Below are positions 56,895-64,000 of a stretch of 64,000 nucleotides of DNA, piece after piece. Source of the stretch: Thalassia testudinum. Its lineage: Eukaryota; Streptophyta; Magnoliopsida; Alismatales; Hydrocharitaceae. Position 1 is the first letter of the stretch. Each line of letters begins with the position of its first letter. The position numbers and the translations under genes were made by a program. Below the pieces are notes generated by a model, which had not been told where the DNA came from, made no database searches, and saw nothing but the letters and a program-made list of their open reading frames with translations. The stretch spans positions 86,828,001 to 86,892,000 of the forward strand of contig JAZHRO010000063.1 of the NCBI GenBank assembly GCA_037157565.1, written 5' to 3'.

Positions 56895-58400
56895 ATATTG
56901 GTTCAAGATGATTAGATGTCCTATCACTACTTGGCCCCAATTAAAAAGTTATTTTCTTAAAAATTTCTTTCAATAAGTCGTACAAATGTCTTAAGACGAT
57001 CAATTACGACCTTTCAACAAAAGCCTGGTGAACCTCTCCATGAGTCTTAGGAGAGATTTCAGGAATTACTAAGGAATTGCTCCCACCATGAAATTCCATG
57101 ATGGCAGCTAGTGTAGATCTTCTATCATGGATTAAAAAATCAATTGAAACAATAGTGCTTCATGTGGGGGGAATTTCCTTAATAAAAATGTTGATAGTGC
57201 CTACCTTCTTTTTAAGGAAATGAGTGAAAACTCATTCAATTTAGCTTCAATGGATACTTTTGGTAGGACTACCAACCCAAGACTTGGAGTAAATGAAATT
57301 GACTCCAAATCCACATCAATTCTAGTCACACAAGATGATCTACACATGATAACTTAACAACTAGATCAGATGCAAATTAACCAGAAAGAAATGGAAGAAA
57401 AGCTTACCCAAAAACAAGCTCCTTACTCGAACCCCTCTCACCTTCTGAAAAGAGAAAATCTACACAATATTGGTGCTACTCCTGCTGAGCAGCAATATTC
57501 ATCTGAATTTTCAAAAGATTTGATTGGACTTTTGATTTCAAGAATCAAAATCTTTTTAACCGCATCACTAAAAACATTTAGGCTCTCCAAGAGCAATTTA
57601 GAAATTCCTCCAATTCCTACAATCAAAATTAGAGGACAACTCAAATCCTTCCTGGAAAGCCCCGAATCTACTTCCGTTTCATAGGCAAAGTCAACTTAGG
57701 GCTTATGGGTAAAACATATATCAACCTGGGCCATCTCAAGAGGATGTCAACACCTAGGTCATGAAAACTCTACAGGGAATGCAGACTCAAATGATGGAAG
57801 TAACCCACATGGTAACCAATTTACAGAATCAAGTAAAGGTTACTCTTAATCCTAAACCTGTTGGCAATCTGCCATCCTAGCACATGCCCAACCCAAATAA
57901 TCAACAGAGCCAATATTACGGTGGATATCCCACTCAACCCGTTTACCCAGCACCCACCAAGTTTCAATCAAAACTAAGCATCCTATCCTCCTCCTAGAAA
58001 CAACCATACTGCAAATGCAGTAATGCTGAGGAGTGGGAGAACTACTCATGATCCCTCACCTGCTCAAGATACCTACTTCAAAGAAAAGTAGATCAACTCT
58101 TCTCCCTCTTCCTCTAATCCCTTTCAGGAACTTGTAACTATAAAACAAGACAATCCCATACCTTTCCCACAAGCCCTTCACTCTTCATACAATAAGAAAA
58201 AGAAATTTGAGCCATTGATAATGAATTAATGGATATTTTTGGGAAAGTAGAAATAAATATCCCTCTCGTTGATGCCATAAAATATATGCCTACCTATGCA
58301 AAGTTCTTAAAAGATTTATGTAACCCAAAAGGAAGCCAAGAAACTTAGGCATGGTGATTCTCGTAGAGACAGTGAGCTGAGTTGTGTAGAGAAAACTACC
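56895..58400 (+). pseudogene. gag: Athila gag of H, 3' part
   Basis: Continues the H gag after D. It has a TWPQLK-type block, a KPGEP-x-ESxRFQELLRNCSHHEIP region in mixed frames, then IFYHGL-like text near 57115-57140. The end is a Gln/Asn/Pro-rich stretch. Near 58225-58345 is the Athila hallmark EINIPLVDAIKYMPTYAKFL. No zinc knuckle was seen, which is usual for Athila. Numerous stops and frame changes. Confidence 0.75.
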
Positions 58401-58428
58401 TCTGAAAAAGAAAGATCTAGGCACTCCC

Positions 58429-58809
58429 TTGATTCAAGTGGTCATTAATGAGACTTCTTTTGATTGCTCCTTGTTGGATCTCGATGCCTTAATTAATCTC
58501 ATCGCTACTGTTGTATTTGAAGAATTCAAGATTGGTGAATTAAAGCTTGTCGAGGTTACACATCAATTAGCTGATCGATCTACAATTAAACCAAAGGAGA
58601 TTGTTGAGGATATCTTTGTCCAGGTCCAAAATTGTCTATTTGTCGTAGACTTTTTGCTTTTGGACATAGAGGTACTGGAAGCGCTGAAAAATGACCCTAT
58701 AATTCTTGGAAGACCATTTTCAGCCATCACTAAAGTAAACATTGACTGTGATTCTGGAAATATGAAAATCATGTGCGGTGGTGAGTCTATTACCCTAGAT
58801 ATTTTTTAA
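58429..58809 (+). pseudogene. pol: Athila aspartic protease of H
   Basis: An open stretch of 126 codons with the active-site block LLDLDALINLI. The catalytic Asp is kept but the Gly of D-L-G-A is changed to Asp. Next come THQLADRSTIKPKEIVEDI, FVVDFLLLDIEV and PIILGRPFSAITKVNID, then the typical end GGESITLDIF. It aligns along its length with the protease of A at 26660-27040. Inactive because of the Gly change and broken surroundings. Confidence 0.83.
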
Positions 58810-59517
58810 GCTTCAAGGGTATTCTAAGAACCAGATTTCTTTGACTACTCGGATTCAAAAATTGAAAATTTTGTGGAGCAAACAATGCAAAATTCACAAA
58901 TGGGATCTTGCTTTGCAGTTAATATGGTTCCTGAACCATCCTCTGATTTAACCCACCCTCCCACCCTAACCACACCATCAGCACCTAATTCTTCACCTAA
59001 CTCCTCTCTTCACCAATGGACCAACAAGTAGAAATCATTTTGGAGTTGGGCCCCCAACCGGAGTTAAAACCTTTTCCCAACTCCCTTAAATATGTTTTCC
59101 TAGGACCTAATCAAACCATGCCCCTGATTTTCAATTACGGACTTACTAGGCCTCAATTCTCTAGATTTTGAGTAAAAATAGAAAAGCTATTAGCTGGACC
59201 CTTTCTGACCTTAAGGCTATCAATCTGTCTTATTGCACTCATAGAATATATCTTGAGGACAACTCTCGCCCCTCCCACCAATCACAAAGGTGCTTGAACC
59301 CTAATATGCAAGAGGTGGTCCAAAAGGAGATAATAAAGTGGCTTGATGCTAATATCATCTACCTCATTTCTGATAGTTCTTGGGATAGTGCCACGCAAGT
59401 AGTGCCTAAAAAAGTTGAACCAACCATTGTCACAAATGAACATGGGGAAAATATAGCCACTCAGACTGCTTATTCTTGGCGTGTGTGCATGGATTATCAT
59501 AAATTGAACACTAACAC
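58810..59517 (+). pseudogene. pol: Athila RT of H, N-terminal part
   Basis: The acidic protease-RT linker leads into LKYVFLGPNQT-like text near 59085. Then come ISWTLSDLKAINLSYC, HRIYLEDN, NPNMQEVVQKEIIKWLDA, ISDSSW, VVPKKVEPTIV and WRVCMDYHKLNT, ending at 59517 where I is inserted. The frame from 59168 is open for 118 codons. The catalytic Y/F-x-D-D lies in the second part after 63293. Confidence 0.85.
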
Positions 59518-60184
59518 GAGGTGATTCTCATGCATGTTTTGAAAACAGAGATCTCGTCGTAGTATAGTGCGCAAAAATGCTCGTCAAAGATAATTTATAA
59601 AATAATGAGACTTGAGTCCCAGTTGTTCATCGCTGGGAGGCGATTAGAAAGTGTAGATTTGAATTCAATCTTGCTCGCTCTACTTATTCAGAAATGCATG
59701 CCAATTTACAATAATTCGTATTGATGCATGACATGCTTAGTTGCAAAAGAATACAAATTTGACGCATGCAACTTTAATCACAAGGAAATATGGCAATCAG
59801 CTCATGGTGATTTTCGCACATAGACATAGAGATATATAAAAGATGATTTCATTTATTTCATCATGGTGGCTACAGAGTGAAGCTCGCGGAAAGCTTGTAC
59901 AGGAAAGCTTGAAAGCAATAAACTAGCTAACAGAAAATGACTGCATACATGAATCTATAGGGGGATTATGCATGAATCATTGGGGGAGAATATGGAGCTA
60001 CACTACTAAGCAATAGTAAAGCGGTAAATCTATGAAGAACTATTATACTTATCTAACTGAAATAAGGGCATTCAGAGGTGGCTCCGATGGCCTTTGACTT
60101 GGTTGAGAGGAGAAGGAGGGGCAGCCAATAATGCTTAGGTCAACCCTTGGAGAGAGGTTGGAGGTTGGTTGTGCACGTTTCACA

Positions 60185-61745
60185 TGTTAGAAATAGTGGT
60201 TACAAGTAACCTGTTGTTGTAGTTGCAAAACACGTTGATCAGATAAAATTTATACTGAAACTCCAAGGGAGTCCCAGGTTGAACACAGGGAGGTGACGTT
60301 TACTTTATTGAAAATCGTGCTTCATTTCATTTCTTTTTGGTATTTTGGGGTTTTGTTATTTTTTTGTATTTTTGAAATAAAAGAAAACAAGCAAATGTAT
60401 CACAAGATAGAGATGTGGAACAAATATTATATATATTACTTCCAATGTCAATTACAAGAAACTATGAAAGCATATAAATAAAGGGAGGTGAGAGGAAATC
60501 TCCCGAATCGGCTGTTCGGCGAGACGACGGTGCCTGGAGGAAGCTCGGACGAAGGAGGTGAGAAGCGAGACGACGAAGGTGAGATGTTCGAGGACGTCGG
60601 GTTGAGGAAAGCTTCGGTGTAGCTCTAGAATGGAGGTGAGAAGACGGAGTTGACCTACTATTGGAATGGAGGTGGGAGGATGGCTCCAAGGCAACCTATG
60701 AAGGGAGATGGGAAGTTGGAGGAGTATTTGGTGGGGCAGAGGTTCGCTACACTAATAGGTGCCCTGGGAGCATGAGAACAAGCTCTAATGGAGCGTTGGT
60801 GAGCTTGCTAGAGCTTGGGAGTAGGTGGGAGTAGAGTAGGTACAGATAGCTTTGAAGGGAGGGGGTGTAGGTCCTTTTATAATGGAGGAGAAGAGGCTAA
60901 AAATGGATAAAGGACCTTTAGCGACCTCTAGACCGTCGCTGGAAATGTTGCTGTAGATAGCTCACCTCCACTCACACCCTTAGCTGGCTCTGTTGGCTTG
61001 CAATGACATAGCGATGGCTGTAAGCGTCGCTGTAGGTCAGCCCAGTTGTCGCTAAAAGCTGGTGCCAATCACCCTTGCGCCCGCGTCGCGTTGCCCCGCT
61101 CATCACGCCCGCTGACCACATGCTCCTGCCTGTGTGTACTCTTACTCTGTGCTGGCGTGCGCGCTTGCCATGCGCTGGCGTGCGTGTGTGCGCAAGTGCT
61201 GCCTTGCGCTAGTGCTGCTGCTCCATGTGCCCACCTAATTACGAAATGGGGGCTATGGGGATTCGAACCCGCACCCTCCTTTTGCAAACCAACGCTCCCA
61301 CCATTACGGCAAACCTTCCCTTGTGTCATGTGGAGTGGCTTGGTGCATCCGCTTCCCAGCCGTTAGATCTTAATCCAACGGCTAGGATTGAAGGGCGTGG
61401 ATGGAGTTGAGCGGTGCTGCTGGCCGGTGTTGGGCGGCCTAGATGGTGCCATGTGGTGCCATCTGGGCCATCCATCTTCTTCTTGTAGCGGGTGCTACAA
61501 TGCTCAGATCAAGATGATTCCCACGAAGCCGAACTGCGATCGTCGCTTCGGATCCATCCGTACAGTCGGATTTTCCATCTGAAACCCGTATGGATGTTGC
61601 ATTGCCCCCCTGGCCATATAAAATGGAGGAATTAATATATAAAATATACAACTATCCTAAATGCCATGCAATGGATGTTATGTAATATTTATAACATGAT
61701 ATGCAATGCTAAGCCTAGGAACTATCAAAAATAAGCAATTTATCA
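60185..61745 (-). repeat. LTR J, related to the D LTRs
   Basis: Begins TGTTAGAAATAGTGG and continues ACCTGTTGTTGTAG..AAAATTTATAC..GTCCCAGGTTGAAC, matching the layout of the D LTRs. The far end resembles TTATGCAATATTTATA..AATGCAATTC of D and stops near TTTATCA. The minus strand has TATAAAAGG at 60881-60873. No target duplication could be matched, so the edges are approximate. About 1.56 kb, probably a solo LTR. Confidence 0.58.
61247..61316 (-). other. tRNA-like segment inside LTR J
   Basis: The minus strand has TTTGCCGTAATGGTGGGAGC, like a tRNA D-arm/A box. About 30 bases later GGGTTCGAATCCCC is a consensus Pol III B box/T-arm. The acceptor stem does not pair well, so it is a relic or a chance tRNA-derived insertion, not a gene. 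Confidence 0.35.
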
Positions 61746-63292
61746 TGAATTTATGTGTGTTCATTAGAGGTGATCTGGGCCTAGCGTGGAGGTGATGGGG
61801 ATGCCATGGTGTGCTCGTGGAGATGGAGGTGGAGTAATGGAGGTGGAATGAGGCTAAAACTAGATGGAAGGCTAGATGGGTGCAAATGGCCACCCAAAGG
61901 TCCTTTAAGTAAACCCAAAGTAGCCTCTCTAGAGAAGTGTGGAACTCTCTAGAGAGGCCTATGGTGGGAGCTCATGGGAGAGTGAGAGAGAGGATGGATG
62001 GGTGGTTTTTAGATCCACATTTGGTGGATCAAAAAATTGAATGCATCTTGGTTGTTATTTTTAGCAACCAAGGCAACAACACATGGTAGAGAGTTCTAGA
62101 GAACTCTAGGCTAGGAATTTTTGTGTAGATGGCATGTGTGGGTGTGTGTGGGTCGAAACCTAGGTGGCTAGGTTGATTAGGTTAGGTTCTATTGGGTTTA
62201 GGTCAAGGTAGGTCTCAAATTAGAGTAGTAAACCCTAATTCATTAATGTAAAATCCAATTAAACTTGATACAAGTTTAATTGGATGTGTGAAACCCTAAT
62301 TGAGAGTAAAATAACTCAATTAAGGTAGTTTTAGGTCAATTGGACTCTCACTGAGTACAATTGGACAGTGTGTGCTGAGATCAGGGCTTAATTGGACTCA
62401 ATGAGTCCAATTGAATAGGCTAATGGAATTGACTAAGATCCAAGTCAATTAGGTTTAGTGAGAACTTAATTATGTCCTTAGGGAGGTCTATAGGTGATGT
62501 CCTACAGTTTGGGTACCTTAATTTAGGTTCCTATGGGGTTGGAATTGGGTTTATGGACTTAGGAATTCAAGATCCAAGCTTGAATTCAAAAACAAGAACT
62601 AGAGAGTAGTTCCAGATGTCTGACAATAGTGTTAAATGTCTTAAAATGAAAAGTTAGATGTCCAGACTTTTTTCCTGGACAACCAAACAGAGGCTGGAAA
62701 GAATTAAGGTTTTGTCTACAGAAATTGGACGTCCAAACCAAGTGTCTGGACATCTTAAAATGCTGTAGAAGTGGGTTTTAGGTGCACGGGTTGTGGCTAA
62801 GGGTTTTGGACGTCTTATAACTCATTTGGACATCCAGATAGAGGCTTGAAATAGGGTTTTAGGGCTTCCTGTGGTACAGTGACCGAATCTAAGGGTGGCT
62901 AAGGCTTAGGGAAGCTTCTAGGCTATCCTAGGACTAGGATGGACCTAAGTTCTTCGTAATTTACTGCTTTATTCCTGCTAAAGAGAATAGCATACCTCAA
63001 CCCCTTACATTATTGTCTACTGCATCTTATTCTTGGTCTTCCGCTCTAGCTCTGCTGCAACTCTGGCTTCAAGTCCAGCTTCAGATCTAGTCTCAGATCC
63101 AGCTCCTAAGCTTCTTATTTCGTGCAATTTGTATAATGCACCTAATTAGTATATTATAGCATTATTCTATGCATAGCTATAGGAGGAACAATAAAGATGC
63201 AAATAATACTTATGCATGCATGAACTACCCTAACTTATGCTAAGTCCTAGCCTAATTCTGGATAATTAAGAGCTATGATTGCTATGCAATCA

Positions 63293-64000
63293 AACACCGC
63301 CACCAAGAAGGACCATTTTTCGCTCCCATTTTTTGATCAAATCATGGAGCAATTAGCTGGACATGTTTACTATTACTTTATCGTTGGTTATTCCATCTAT
63401 AATCAAGTTGCAATCCATCCTGAAGATCAGGAAAAAACTACTTTCACTTGCCCCTTCAAAATCTTTATTTTCCGGTAGATGCCCTTTGATCTGTGTAACG
63501 ACTTACGACTTTTCAAAGGTGTATGCTTGCGATATTTTCAAATTTGGTAGGTGAATGTCATGAAGTTTGTGGATGACTTCTCTATTTTTGGGGACTCCTT
63601 TGATTTATCTTAAAAATCTTGAAAGGGCACTCAAAAAATGTATAGAAGTTAACTTGGTCCTCAGTTGGGAGAAAAGTCAACTCATGGTCTAGGAAGGTAT
63701 CGTCTTGGGCCATGTCATCTCTAAAAAAAGAATTGCGGTAGATCATGCCAAAATTGATGCTATCTCTAAACTCCCACAGCCCACTACTATCTAATAGATC
63801 CGATCTTTCTTGGGGCATGTGGGCTTCTACCGCCATTTCATCAAGAATTTTTTCCAAATCTCCATGCCCTTAAGTCAATTACTCACCAAAGACTGGCCTT
63901 TCAATTTCACAGAACAATGCCTAGAGAGCATTAATCATTTGGAGAAGGATGTCACTGAGCACTAATTTTATAGAGACCTGACTGGAATTGTCCCTTTGAA
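63293..64000 (+). pseudogene. pol: Athila RT of H, C-terminal part, cut by window edge
   Basis: Resumes with NTATKKDHFSLPF, then GYSIYNQVAI, EKTTFTCPF, MPFDLCND and the catalytic KFVDDFSIFGDSF (both Asp kept). Next are IVLGHVIS, a stop near 63793, and RSFLGHVGFYRHFIKNFF. The RNase H connection begins at the right edge. Several stops and frame changes. The order matches element A at 27750-28330. Confidence 0.85.

Larger units (their letters stand above)
59522..63292 (-). mobile_element. solo LTR I in the RT of H, carrying LTR J
   Basis: It starts TGATTCTCATGC and ends TGCTATGCAATCA, with matching TGATT/AATCA ends. AACAC stands at 59513-59517 and again at 63293-63297. The left copy is followed by four extra bases GAGG. 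Removing the insert restores the RT sequence L-N-T-N-T-A-T-K-K-D-H-F. Words near the start (GTTTTGAAAAC..TCGTCGTAG, then GAGTCCCAG) resemble the D LTR end, so orientation is minus. Without J it is about 2.2 kb. No internal domain or second LTR is present. Confidence 0.68.
5512..64000 (+). mobile_element. Athila-type Ty3/gypsy element H, oldest host of the nest
   Basis: Plus-strand gypsy element whose pieces line up in order: LTR, primer site, leader, gag, protease and RT, ending at the right edge. It is interrupted by E in the leader, D in gag and I in RT. The gag frame resumes across D after one GCTGC copy is removed, and the RT frame resumes across I at AACAC. All coding parts carry stops and shifts. 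After removing the insertions the visible part is roughly 8 kb. Its 3' half, including integrase and the 3' LTR, lies outside the window. Confidence 0.82.

Noticed and set aside
60185..61745. A complete element at J with its own target duplication
   Set aside because: No primer site, internal domain or second LTR, and no matching flanking pentamer could be found.

Overview
This window is repeat-rich nuclear DNA of a seed plant. It contains no recognisable host gene, rRNA or CRISPR array. Everything I can identify is LTR retrotransposon. Two groups are present: Ty3/gypsy elements of the Athila type (Athila-style gag, protease, RT, RNase H and integrase; primer sites matching the 3' end of plant tRNA-Asp) and Ty1/copia elements (UBN2-type gag, CCHC knuckle, primer site of the initiator-Met type). 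The species cannot be fixed from sequence alone.

Layout. (1) 1-3946: a minus-strand copia element, G, running off the left edge, with a decayed gag-pol and its 5' LTR. (2) 3947-5511: non-coding, partly resembling the end of an Athila LTR. (3) From 5512 to the right edge there is one old plus-strand Athila element, H, split by a tower of later insertions. H has its 5' LTR at 5512-7929 and leader at 7953-8842 and 45331-46116. Its gag lies at 46117-46676 and 56895-58400, its protease at 58429-58809, and its RT at 59020-59517 and 63293-64000.

Insertions in H: E (8843-45330, minus, a copia element reduced to gag); D (46677-56889, minus, a non-autonomous Athila-like element); I (59522-63292, solo LTR) carrying J (60185-61745, a related LTR). 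Insertions in E: F (9174-11916, solo LTR of the C family), A (13972-33191, a complete but decayed Athila element) and C (34779-44834, a young non-autonomous element). A carries B (15122-22970, non-autonomous) in its 5' LTR. Clean 5-bp target duplications were read for A (CTTAC), B (ATGGC), C (AGTAC) and D (GCTGC). They are approximate for E, F and I. The insertion order is H, then E, D and I, then A, C and F, then B, with J after I.

Most interesting content. B, C and D carry no recognisable gag or pol. Each has one long acidic Tyr/Ser/Pro/Asp/Glu-rich reading frame of about 620-635 codons. All three end in a hydrophobic segment with a shared R-x-x-G-x-x-L-H-H-(Q/N) motif. Just past the coding region, A, B, C and D share a compact non-coding module with short hairpins (loops GGCA../AGGCAA/AGGA) and a purine tract resembling a second polypurine tract. 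The true polypurine tract (GGCATGGGG..) adjoins the 3' LTR 1.3-1.8 kb further on. The autonomous A and non-autonomous D also share detailed 3' non-coding sequence, as expected if D-type elements are copied by A-type machinery. Other points: dense palindromic tetramer arrays (GTAC in the copia LTRs, AGCT in the H LTR), a gag-only copia element, and a tRNA-like segment inside an LTR.
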